Positions 13,939 through 21,537 of a stretch of 36,273 nt of DNA are shown here, piece by piece. Each line of letters starts with the position of its first letter. Position 1 is the stretch's first letter. Source of the stretch: a virus; IMG/VR virus record IMGVR_UViG_3300021964_000209, positions 1-36,273 of that record. The stretch is one strand, 5' to 3'. The translations under genes and the position numbers were made by a program. A model generated the notes under the pieces. It was not told the origin of the DNA and ran no database searches. It was given only the letters and a program-made list of their open reading frames with translations.

Positions 13939-15171
13939 TTACGCACTTGCCTTTTGATTACGACTGATTGCCGACAAATAAGCGTTCATCGCATCTGTCG
14001 TATCAATGTCCTTAGCAGTGCTACCATCTTCATCATCAAAAGTCTGTTCGACTACAGTATTTTTAGGAAAGTAACTTTCCTTCAAAGTATTCAGTTTTTC
14101 TCGAAATGATTCCTCATCTGCAAAATCAACGTCTTCTGTAAGTCCTTTGAACTTCTCAATTTCTGTGTCGGCTAAATCTTCGGAAACCTCAGATATAACC
14201 TGTTCACGAACTAGTTTAGAGTTTGAATTAACCAACTCAACTGTTTTCTCAATTGACTCGTTTAACTTATCTTCTAATTCAGAAATTCTTTCAGATTGTG
14301 CTTCAAGAACGTCATACTTCTCGTTAGGCACATCAATGTAGTGATCTTCAAACAACTGTTTCAGTCCAGAGATAAAGTCTTCTGCAATTTCGCCCTTCAA
14401 ACCGCGTTCAATTGCCAACTCGTTCTCTTTAGTCCATTCTTCTACAACGTAGTTGAGATAAGTATCAACTTTCTCTGTAAGTTCTTCTTTGAAAGTCTCT
14501 ATTTCAGTTTCTTTCTCAGAACCAACTTCTTCATGAATACGTTCAATTTCTGAACGTACTTTAGATTTAACCGCAGCTTCAAATATTGTAGCTGCCTTAA
14601 CCTTGAAGTCTTCAGAAAGACTGTCATCAGCGTTCATCAAAGCTTGTACATCTTCTTTTACGTTGATGTCTTTGATTCGTGCTTCAACTGCTTCTGCTTT
14701 TTCTAATTCTTCTTCAGTAGGTTCTGCTTTTTCTGCTTGCATCGCGGCCATGATGTTTTCGTACTGAGATTTTAAATCTCCAGCCTTCATCATTTCCATC
14801 TTGTTAACCATTGCTTGCAACATTTCTTTCTTAGTCTTAGGCATTTCCATTTCTGAAATAACCTCTTCACCTTCTGGTTCGTGACTAGCTGCTAGTTTTT
14901 CTGGTTTGTCTGCCTTGCCTGCACCTTTTTGTTGTGCATCACCTTTAACTTCTTTTGCTTTCTTAGATGCAACGTCTGTTGGAGAAGATTTAGCTTCAGG
15001 GTCAACTACTGCCGCCCCTCCGTCTTCTACTTCACCGCCAGGTGTGACTGCATCAATTTTTTCAGCTTTCGCGGAAGGAGCAGCACCGTCAGTAGGCTGT
15101 TTAGATGCCTCTTCTAGTTCTGCAAGTACTTCGACTTCCAGCTCTTCAATTGTTTTATCTAATTCGGACAT
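13939..15171 (-). CDS. gp22: gp22-like prohead core scaffold
   Basis: A 410-residue, strongly acidic, mostly helical protein rich in Glu, Lys and Ala, with long coiled-coil stretches and an Ala/Pro/Gly-rich segment near residues 25-75. This is the build of the T4 scaffold, which fills the prohead and is then cut up by gp21. The C-terminus (MNAYLSAISRNQK) is a conserved end in marine gp22 proteins. It lies between gp21 and gp23, its usual place. AAGGAG precedes the ATG, and two overlapping late boxes lie 24-37 bases upstream. It is longer than T4 gp22 (269 residues). Confidence 0.9.
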   Translation of the reverse strand: MSELDKTIEELEVEVLAELEEASKQPTDGAAPSAKAEKIDAVTPGGEVEDGGAAVVDPEAKSSPTDVASKKAKEVKGDAQQKGAGKADKPEKLAASHEPEGEEVISEMEMPKTKKEMLQAMVNKMEMMKAGDLKSQYENIMAAMQAEKAEPTEEELEKAEAVEARIKDINVKEDVQALMNADDSLSEDFKVKAATIFEAAVKSKVRSEIERIHEEVGSEKETEIETFKEELTEKVDTYLNYVVEEWTKENELAIERGLKGEIAEDFISGLKQLFEDHYIDVPNEKYDVLEAQSERISELEDKLNESIEKTVELVNSNSKLVREQVISEVSEDLADTEIEKFKGLTEDVDFADEESFREKLNTLKESYFPKNTVVEQTFDDEDGSTAKDIDTTDAMNAYLSAISRNQKASA

Positions 15172-15194
15172 AGGGTGTCTCCTTACCTTTTCTG

Positions 15195-15208
15195 TATTTA
15201 TATTTATA
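15195..15208 (-). promoter_or_regulatory. Two overlapping late promoter boxes before gp22
   Basis: The minus strand reads TATAAATATAAATA, two exact TATAAATA boxes sharing two bases, directly after the gp21 stop. It should drive scaffold and capsid protein, which are needed in largest amount. Confidence 0.7.
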
Positions 15209-15210
15209 AA

Positions 15211-15870
15211 TTATAAACTTTTGAGGAACTTTGCGAATTCCAAAGCTTCCTGTGCGTGGTTTCTCTTTTCTTCAACCACATCAAATTGTTGTTTCAAGTC
15301 CTCTAACTCCGCTTCTAAAAGTGCGCCATGTTTCCAAACCCACTCTTTACCTTCCATAATACCTTCTACGAAAGCATTTGGTGCGGAAGGATCAGCAACA
15401 ATATCTGCGGCTGTTGCAAGATAAAAATCGTCACGAACATAGTTCGCACCATTTTTTTGATTTAAACTACCCATTCCTCTAGAGGAAACACCTAGTTTTG
15501 CACCTTCATCCATAAGACTTTTAACAATCTCACCCATAGGAGTTGACATTATTTTTGCCTCACCGATAAAATTTTTACCATCTGGTGTCAAAGAAGTAAT
15601 CATATGTGATACACGTTCTAGATTGACTGTTGGGCCATCAGGGTGTCCTAACTCACCATATGCACGATTCTCTTTGATAAAATTCTTGTTGTATTTTGAT
15701 ACTTCATTTTGAAGCACTTCCATAGGATACACGCGACCGTTACGATTTTTAATGTCAGCCTGCATAAAGATACCACGAATTTTATATGACTTTTTACCAT
15801 CATCTTTTTCTTCACAGATATACTCTACATCGTGGTCTACTGCTTCTGAAAATAATTTTACTGTATTCAT
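15211..15870 (-). CDS. gp21: gp21-like prohead core protease
   Basis: A 219-residue serine protease that matures the prohead by cutting scaffold and capsid proteins. The family's catalytic motifs are visible: GELGHPD with His76 and GVSSRG with Ser129/Ser130. NRNGRVYPMEVL near residue 42 is also typical. LLE186|A187 near the C-terminus fits the enzyme's own cleavage rule, which suggests self-removal of the last about 33 residues. AAAGGATAAGGAT precedes the ATG. Confidence 0.95.
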   Translation of the reverse strand: MNTVKLFSEAVDHDVEYICEEKDDGKKSYKIRGIFMQADIKNRNGRVYPMEVLQNEVSKYNKNFIKENRAYGELGHPDGPTVNLERVSHMITSLTPDGKNFIGEAKIMSTPMGEIVKSLMDEGAKLGVSSRGMGSLNQKNGANYVRDDFYLATAADIVADPSAPNAFVEGIMEGKEWVWKHGALLEAELEDLKQQFDVVEEKRNHAQEALEFAKFLKSL

Positions 15871-15881
15871 ATCCTTATCCT

Positions 15882-16268
15882 TTATGTGATGTTATCAAAA
15901 CCAGATATTTTTTTCATTTTTAAAACTATAAATCCTACACAGGCTGCATCATTTTCAAAAAAAATATCACCTGTAATTCCCGAACCAGCATTGTTTGCTA
16001 AACTAGGTAATGATTGTCCACCACCATTGTACGAACCAGTTCCATTTAACGTAAGACAAGTTACATTTGATGTTGCATCCCATTCTATTTCTGTAGTAGA
16101 ACTAACTGACCATTGACAAGCAACAATAGAAACTCTGGGGTCAGTTGCGGCTCCAGCAAGTTCTGAAACGTCAACAACTTTGGTAGCCGTTGCGTTTGTA
16201 CCAGTAATTGTGGTCTTGGTTACGGTTTCAAAGTCTGAATCCACCAATGTTTGTGTTGTGTACGCCAT
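15882..16268 (-). CDS. Putative virion protein in the prohead gene cluster, unknown function
   Basis: A 128-residue protein rich in Thr, Ser, Gly and Asn, with alternating beta-type pattern and few charged residues, starting MAYTTQTLVDSDFET. Its make-up resembles small beta-sandwich decoration or fibre proteins more than a scaffold component. It lies between the gp68-like gene and gp21, has a good ribosome site (AGGAG) and short spacing, and is therefore made with the prohead proteins. I do not recognise the family. A head decoration protein is a plausible guess. Confidence 0.75.
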   Translation of the reverse strand: MAYTTQTLVDSDFETVTKTTITGTNATATKVVDVSELAGAATDPRVSIVACQWSVSSTTEIEWDATSNVTCLTLNGTGSYNGGGQSLPSLANNAGSGITGDIFFENDAACVGFIVLKMKKISGFDNIT

Positions 16269-16277
16269 TATCTACTC

Positions 16278-16526
16278 CTAAATTGATAACATCTCTTTTT
16301 CGAAATAGTTCATAAGGTCTTTTTCCCGAACTTTGAATCTTTTCGATACGTCTGTAATAGTTTTGTCAAAAGTATTTAGGAAATCTGAAGGTTTAGAATC
16401 CATTTTATTAAAAATTTGATCAACAGCGTTCTTCATCTTCGGAGAAAGCTTCTTATACGTCTTAGACTTCTTATGCTCATCTTTTTCTACAACAGATGAA
16501 TATACACTTTCAAACTTTTTAGTCAT
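16278..16526 (-). CDS. gp68: gp68-like prohead core protein
   Basis: An 82-residue, lysine-rich helical protein (KSKTYKKLSPKMKNAVDQIF, then FKVREKDLMNYFEKE). T4 has gp67 and gp68 in this order between gp20 and gp21, both being inner core components of the prohead. Here the gene directly follows gp67 with an 8-base overlap. The call rests mainly on position and general composition; it is shorter than T4 gp68 (about 141 residues). Confidence 0.6.
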   Translation of the reverse strand: MTKKFESVYSSVVEKDEHKKSKTYKKLSPKMKNAVDQIFNKMDSKPSDFLNTFDKTITDVSKRFKVREKDLMNYFEKEMLSI

Positions 16527-16698
16527 TACCTACTTCTTCTTCAGCTTCGTCTTTTGCTTGTTGCACAAATGTCTTTGCAACTTCAGATCGTTTAGTTTCT
16601 AATGAATCTCCAATTTTTGTTGCCATTGAAGTTTTGAAAACTTCCTCTGCGCCTAAATTGTTTCCTGACGCAACTGCGTCTACAAATTCTCTACTCAT
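16519..16698 (-). CDS. gp67: gp67-like prohead core protein
   Basis: A 59-residue protein. EFVDAVASGNNLGAEEVFKT, then MATKIGDSLETKRSEVAKTF and an acidic tail AEEEVGND, follows the T4 gp67 pattern as I remember it (short N-terminal helix, LxxArklF..AM...I.. and an acidic end). T4 gp67 is an essential core protein, cut by gp21. The ATG at 16698 overlaps the gp20 stop by one base (TAATG) with GGAGA just upstream, so translation is coupled to the portal gene. Confidence 0.82.
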   Translation of the reverse strand: MSREFVDAVASGNNLGAEEVFKTSMATKIGDSLETKRSEVAKTFVQQAKDEAEEEVGND

Positions 16699-18335
16699 TA
16701 TTTCTCTCCTTTTTCAAATTTATGGCTATCGTCTGGTTTGCCATCATGTTCTGGGTCTTCATAGTCAGGCATATCTTCTGGAGTTACTATACCACCAGTG
16801 CCATCTTGTGGATAACGAGTAATGCCGTCACCACCATCAGGAACATCAATACCACCGTCCATAGGATCGGTATCGCGTTCTTTCCTAATCTGATCATTCA
16901 TATCAGAAATTTCTGCATCATTCATACGCAAGACTTTCTTTAATACATATTCTTTACTAAAGAAAGTACCGATATATGATTGTATGCCGTCAAGTGCTTG
17001 TATTCTGTCGTTGAGAAGTTCTGCATCTTTAAGTTCTGCAAAGTGACCATCTTGTAAGAAATCATATTGAACATGTTCTTGTATTGAAGGCCAGTCTTCT
17101 GGTGCAATAACACCCTTTAATAAAAGTTGTGTTTTAAGAATATCTGTAAATAAAGGAACAAACTTCTTACGAATACGTTGCACAAATTTAGTAAATTTTA
17201 ATTCATCTCTTGTTATCTCTGATGCTCTACCTAAAGAAAATCCAGCTTCAGAATCCATACGAGATATTGGAACATTTAAAGACTTGTAAAGTTTCTTTTG
17301 AAAATATTGAATGTCATCAATCTCTCCTAGATTAGAACCGCCAGGCAAAGTTGTAATCTCTGTACCTCGACCACCCTCTCTACGAGGCAACCAAAAATCT
17401 TCCAACATGGACATGTGATTTCGGTCATCTCTGATTTCACCAGTAGATGCATCGTATACTAACTTGTTACGATAACGATTCATAACATCTTTGAGATATT
17501 GTTCTGCTTTAATCTTTGGTAGATTACCAACATCAATATAGAATATGCGTCTTTCTGGCGCTCTTGATATGCGATAGATAACTAACGCATCTTCAATCAT
17601 TCTAAGTTGGTTAACAGGTTTGATTGCTTTGTGTAAATATGAAAGGACTCGACCACTGTTGCCATCAATCAAACCAGATGGGCAATACGAAATCGAATCT
17701 ACTGCAATTCTTAACCCTTGATTAGAACCAGAAGTTCCAGCTGATGCTAATCCTTTTTCATTATAGACATAGTACTCTTCAATTTTTTCAGTCATCTGTA
17801 TTGAAGTTTTTTTGTCTATACTTTTCTTAACTTCCCTTACTTTTTTAATTTTAGTAGGATCAATATATCTTAATTCTTGTATACCCTTTCTAGGGTTTTT
17901 ACTGTCAATTATTTTGTGATAAAACAAACGTCCGTCCACATACCATCTACGAAAAATATCGTGACCCTTTTGTTCAAAGCTAAGAAGTCTTAAAACTTCA
18001 CGAAACTCTGAACGAATCTTTCTTTTAATTTTATCTGGATAGGGTAAACGATCAAGAGTAATTTCTACTGCTTGGTCGTCTTCGTTTGCAACAATACCTT
18101 CATTAATGATATCTTCTATTGCGGTATCACATTCTGCTTGCTGTGCAATATCACGATACCGCCGAATCAAATCTAAATCGGTTCGTTCTCTGCCATCTGT
18201 ATCTAAAATTTGACCGAAAAAACCACCGCCGGCAACGTCAATAGTGCCGTCATCAGGAGTTGGAGTGGAGAAAGTTGTTCCTCCACCCGAATCCTTAGAT
18301 GATCTTTCAATCTTGAAACCAAATAACTCAGCCAT
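16698..18335 (-). CDS. gp20: Portal protein gp20
   Basis: A 545-residue portal subunit; twelve copies form the head vertex through which DNA passes and on which the prohead starts to assemble. The sequence DLIRRYRDIAQQAECDTAIEDIINE near residue 55 is characteristic, as are FWLPRREGGRGTEITTLPGG and KKLYKSLNVPISRMD in the second half. The length matches T4 gp20 (524). The C-terminus is Pro/Asp/Gly-rich. The ribosome site lies next to an inverted repeat at 18342-18369. Confidence 0.96.
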   Translation of the reverse strand: MAELFGFKIERSSKDSGGGTTFSTPTPDDGTIDVAGGGFFGQILDTDGRERTDLDLIRRYRDIAQQAECDTAIEDIINEGIVANEDDQAVEITLDRLPYPDKIKRKIRSEFREVLRLLSFEQKGHDIFRRWYVDGRLFYHKIIDSKNPRKGIQELRYIDPTKIKKVREVKKSIDKKTSIQMTEKIEEYYVYNEKGLASAGTSGSNQGLRIAVDSISYCPSGLIDGNSGRVLSYLHKAIKPVNQLRMIEDALVIYRISRAPERRIFYIDVGNLPKIKAEQYLKDVMNRYRNKLVYDASTGEIRDDRNHMSMLEDFWLPRREGGRGTEITTLPGGSNLGEIDDIQYFQKKLYKSLNVPISRMDSEAGFSLGRASEITRDELKFTKFVQRIRKKFVPLFTDILKTQLLLKGVIAPEDWPSIQEHVQYDFLQDGHFAELKDAELLNDRIQALDGIQSYIGTFFSKEYVLKKVLRMNDAEISDMNDQIRKERDTDPMDGGIDVPDGGDGITRYPQDGTGGIVTPEDMPDYEDPEHDGKPDDSHKFEKGEK

Positions 18336-18341
18336 AATATC

Positions 18342-18369
18342 TCCTACTAGTTATTACTATTTAGTAGGA
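18342..18369 (-). other. Perfect inverted repeat in the gp20 leader
   Basis: TCCTACTA (18342-18349) is mirrored by TAGTAGGA (18362-18369) with a 12-base loop, between gp19 and gp20. On the minus strand the 3' arm ends in AGGA, part of the gp20 ribosome site (AGGAGATAT before ATG), so the stem could limit portal translation. Confidence 0.5.
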
Positions 18370-18903
18370 CTAAAAATTGACGCCAGAAGCCTCAAAGTGT
18401 TGATATCTCCATGTACACTCAAACTCCTCAAGAGCATCTTGATTTTCTGAGGTTAGTTCAATTGCACTAATAGTTACTGGCCATGCGCTTCTGAAAATAT
18501 ATGTCTTCAGAACTGTATCATCTCTGTCTAACTGTTCAACAGTCAAATCCGTCTGATAATCAGCAGGGTCAATAACACCAGTGTTTAGTGCTAAGTCGTT
18601 TATTCCGTTAGACCACCTTTCCAGTGCGTTACGAATCATAAAGTCCGTATCGTTAATGAATGTAGTAGTCCAAGTTTCACTAAATTCTCTATCACCAGCA
18701 ATATAAATTTTTCTGCCGCGAAAGGGAACTTCGATTGGGGTCAATTCTTGTGCTGGAAGATTACTTCCTTTACACATGAAAGATGTTCTACGAACATCAA
18801 GACCAATTGCAATGCCTGGCGGAGGAGTAATAGTTACTCTGAACTGATTAGCCCTTGCGCCACCACCGATTAAGTTTGCTTTGAAATCGTTTATACTAGC
18901 CAT
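18370..18903 (-). CDS. gp19: Tail tube protein gp19
   Basis: A 177-residue protein building the inner tail tube, close to T4 gp19 (163). It starts MASINDFKANLIGGGARANQF, and has FMCKGSNLPAQELTPIEVPFRGRKIYIAGDREF, the conserved tube region; it ends with WRYQHFEASGV. It stands directly after gp18, from which it is separated by three bases. Confidence 0.94.
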   Translation of the reverse strand: MASINDFKANLIGGGARANQFRVTITPPPGIAIGLDVRRTSFMCKGSNLPAQELTPIEVPFRGRKIYIAGDREFSETWTTTFINDTDFMIRNALERWSNGINDLALNTGVIDPADYQTDLTVEQLDRDDTVLKTYIFRSAWPVTISAIELTSENQDALEEFECTWRYQHFEASGVNF

Positions 18904-18906
18904 GAC

Positions 18907-21120
18907 TTATCCTCCTACCTCGCTAAACGATACGCCAGTTCGTACCGCGATAAAGTTTAATGAGATAAAGTTGATAGAACGAGCAGGTTTGATGAATATA
19001 TCTCCAACAAACTCGTTGCGGTCAATAACTTCACCAGTGTTATTTGTTGCATCACATTTTACTGAAAAGTCTGTAATACCTCTTCGACCTTGAACATCTC
19101 GTAAGAAAGGTTCAACTTGGTTTCTAAATTGTGCCCTTGTAAATTCATCGTTGAATTCAAAGAGTTGAAATTTAGCTGCGGTTGCAATTGCTTTTTCAAG
19201 AACCAAGAATAATCGTCTGACGTTAATACGGTCAAATGCACTTGGTTTTGTTTGAGCAGTTTTATCACCGAATAGAACCACGCCTTGGCCAGGAAAATTA
19301 ACCACTGGATTAATTCTAGCTTTGTAAAGTATGTCTCTATCTGCTTTTAGTGGGTTGTAAGAAAGTTTAATTGCACCTCTTACATTACCGCGAGTATAAC
19401 CAGCAGGGGAGAACCAAGGATCAGCAACTGTATCTGTGTGGGCACAAAGACCAGCAGTATCACCATTTAGTGGCACAAACCGATAAACGTCATTGTACTT
19501 GTCATACATGTATTTGTATCCACTATCGAATACCATGTAAGATGATGATGGGCAAGTGTCAAATGCGTCTTTAACATTCTTAGTCATAGTTACATTACTT
19601 GTACCACCAACAGTTGCAGCCCGATACGGAGAAACAAATCCTACACAATCTCTGCGAGATTCGCAAAGTGCAGTAATCATTGTTACATGTGTATCATGTC
19701 CAGCAACAGTATCAGCAACAGCAGAACTTGGCCCACCTAATACTAGGTTAATGTCAAGATTTTCTGTGTCCTCAAACTTACCATACGCAAGTTCCAATTC
19801 ACCAGCAGTCACAGAATAATCATCTGTTCCACCAGTTAGTGTAGAAACATCAACACCAGATACTAATGTGTAATCTGTTCCTGTTGCAACATCTGTACCC
19901 CAATTAGTACCAGAAGAAAGATGATCTGTCCAGTAAATAAATTGTGACTTACGGAAAATAACATCTGGATAATAGTTGTTATCCCCTTGTGGAGATTTTG
20001 CTTTAATGTTCTTTGACATAAAAGGAAATGTTTCAAGAACTGCAGCTGTTCGTTGTCCAGCAACATCAACATCAAAACCAGTAAGATCACCAGTTGTGTC
20101 GTATACTGCAACATGAAGTTCATCTTCCTCACCGCGACCATTCGCAGTTGCCCAAGGAGATGTGCCAGGAGGCCCATCAAATAAGTCAGAAAATCTCCAA
20201 CGTCTTGTGATGTATGAGTTATCAGGAATAATTGTTTGTAGTCCAGCTCCAGCAGGATCATCTAACAAACGAATTGTTAGAGTTTCAGAAGAAACAGAAG
20301 TAACTTCATATTCTTGGTTGAGTGATTCTACGTTTGCATCTGTTGTAAATGCAAGAACAACATCATCTGCAACTGTAATTGGTTTGTCAAGTATTAATTC
20401 AGTCTGTGAAGTGACTGTTGCAATTTTAACAACCTCACCACCATCAGAAATGCCTGCACCGATTACTCGTTGTCCAACTTCAGCTGTACCAGAGTTAGCA
20501 TCAACTGTTAAGTTTTTAGTTGGAACTGTGATTGCACCATTAACAACTGCTGTAACAGAGTTGTTTGTTTGGAATGAAATGATGTCACCAACTGCGATTG
20601 TTGCGTTGGTTGCGTCTTGGTCATCAACTGTGATTTCCAGATCACCAACCGCACCAGCACCATTCACTAGGTTAAGTGTTCCAAGTGGTTGTGTAAACGC
20701 ACGTTTGCCAGGGCAAATATCTACACCAAGCGAGTTACCATGTGTTCCAGCAGTCCTTGCGGCCCACTCACCATGAGTACCTTCACCACCAGCAAAACTT
20801 GCTTCGTAATGGTCATCATCACGAATAAGAATACCACTGGTTGCACCAGCGTTTAGTATTGTTGACTCTGCACGAACTATACGAAGTGCGTCAGAGTACT
20901 GCAAAAAGTTTGCAGCTGTAAAGAAAAACTCAAAATTACTTGAATTTGGTTTTCCAAATATTGATACCAGTTGTTCCTCTGAACTAATTGTAGTTACAGA
21001 TGAAACTGGCCCCTTTTCAAATGGCCCTGCTATCGCACCTATTGAGGTGGATACTGCTGGGATAACATTTGTTAGGTCTATCTCTCTGACTTGAACGCCA
21101 GGCGAAACTAAAAATGCCAT
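18907..21120 (-). CDS. gp18: Tail sheath protein gp18
   Basis: A 737-residue contractile sheath subunit. The N-terminus (FLSVPGVQVREIDLT type: MAFLVSPGVQVREIDLTNVI) and the C-terminus (DVQGRRGITDFSVKCDATNN, then VGDIFIKPARSINFISLNFIAVRTG) are the conserved sheath parts that interlock between subunits. The middle, about residues 110-420, is a variable, Thr/Val/Asp-rich surface region longer than in T4 (659 residues in all). AAGGAG precedes the ATG and a late box lies 47 bases upstream. Confidence 0.96.
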   Translation of the reverse strand: MAFLVSPGVQVREIDLTNVIPAVSTSIGAIAGPFEKGPVSSVTTISSEEQLVSIFGKPNSSNFEFFFTAANFLQYSDALRIVRAESTILNAGATSGILIRDDDHYEASFAGGEGTHGEWAARTAGTHGNSLGVDICPGKRAFTQPLGTLNLVNGAGAVGDLEITVDDQDATNATIAVGDIISFQTNNSVTAVVNGAITVPTKNLTVDANSGTAEVGQRVIGAGISDGGEVVKIATVTSQTELILDKPITVADDVVLAFTTDANVESLNQEYEVTSVSSETLTIRLLDDPAGAGLQTIIPDNSYITRRWRFSDLFDGPPGTSPWATANGRGEEDELHVAVYDTTGDLTGFDVDVAGQRTAAVLETFPFMSKNIKAKSPQGDNNYYPDVIFRKSQFIYWTDHLSSGTNWGTDVATGTDYTLVSGVDVSTLTGGTDDYSVTAGELELAYGKFEDTENLDINLVLGGPSSAVADTVAGHDTHVTMITALCESRRDCVGFVSPYRAATVGGTSNVTMTKNVKDAFDTCPSSSYMVFDSGYKYMYDKYNDVYRFVPLNGDTAGLCAHTDTVADPWFSPAGYTRGNVRGAIKLSYNPLKADRDILYKARINPVVNFPGQGVVLFGDKTAQTKPSAFDRINVRRLFLVLEKAIATAAKFQLFEFNDEFTRAQFRNQVEPFLRDVQGRRGITDFSVKCDATNNTGEVIDRNEFVGDIFIKPARSINFISLNFIAVRTGVSFSEVGG

Positions 21121-21166
21121 GTCTTTTACTCCTTTGTATTAGAGTGTTTTTTTAATCTTCTACTGA

Positions 21167-21174
21167 TATTTATA
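21167..21174 (-). promoter_or_regulatory. T4-type late promoter box for gp18
   Basis: An exact TATAAATA on the minus strand, giving a leader of about 41 bases before gp18. It is 43 bases from, and divergent to, the late box of the plus-strand HNH-like gene. Confidence 0.7.
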
Positions 21175-21217
21175 AAAAAATAGTTTCCAAAAAGTCATTT
21201 TTATAAGTGTTATTGCA

Positions 21218-21225
21218 TATAAATA
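21218..21225 (+). promoter_or_regulatory. T4-type late promoter box for the HNH-like gene
   Basis: An exact TATAAATA on the plus strand. Its end is five bases before the ATG at 21231, so by T4 spacing the transcript would begin at or next to the start codon, giving a leaderless mRNA. Confidence 0.6.
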
Positions 21226-21230
21226 ATTTT

Positions 21231-21533
21231 ATGCCAAATGAACATTACGAAAAATACAAAGATACCATTAAAAAGGTAGCTCGTAGAAACTATCGCAAGA
21301 GAATTGTTTTACTTAATGAATTCCTTGCAGATAAGTCGTGCAAACACTGTGGCGAAAGTGAAACAGTATGTTTAAAGTTTTATCCTCACGATTCTCAAAT
21401 ACGAAAGATAACAAAAAGAGTTGGTTTAAATAATGAAAGTCGTAAAGAAATAATTGAACTTATAGATACCTCTTTGATACTGTGTTCAAATTGTTGGATT
21501 AAAAATGATAATGACCTAATCGAGTTTATTTAG
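21231..21533 (+). CDS. Degenerate HNH-like zinc-binding protein between gp17 and gp18
   Basis: A 100-residue basic protein on the strand opposite to its neighbours. Cys37-x-x-Cys40-Gly and Cys85-x-x-Cys88 frame a region laid out like small phage HNH proteins, where CxxCG is followed by a LEFDH-type strand, a run of helices and LCxNCH. Here the catalytic strand reads CLKFYPHD and the last motif LCSNCW, so the usual catalytic His and the final His appear lost. It may bind zinc and DNA without cutting, or be a decaying homing endonuclease. I chose ATG at 21231; a GTG at 21207 would lie upstream of the late box. No ribosome site is visible. Its stop lies four bases from the convergent gp17 stop, so insertion was compact. 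Confidence 0.75.
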   Translation: MPNEHYEKYKDTIKKVARRNYRKRIVLLNEFLADKSCKHCGESETVCLKFYPHDSQIRKITKRVGLNNESRKEIIELIDTSLILCSNCWIKNDNDLIEFI

Positions 21534-21537
21534 ACTT

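Noticed and set aside
14906-15424. Plus-strand open frame of about 170 codons opposite gp22 and gp21.
   Set aside because: It lies across two well-supported genes, and is low-complexity Ser/Ala/Thr coding as expected from the antisense of an acidic scaffold gene.
20162-20776. Plus-strand open frame of about 200 codons opposite gp18.
   Set aside because: It mirrors the codon pattern of gp18, has no ribosome site or promoter, and its translation looks like no known protein.
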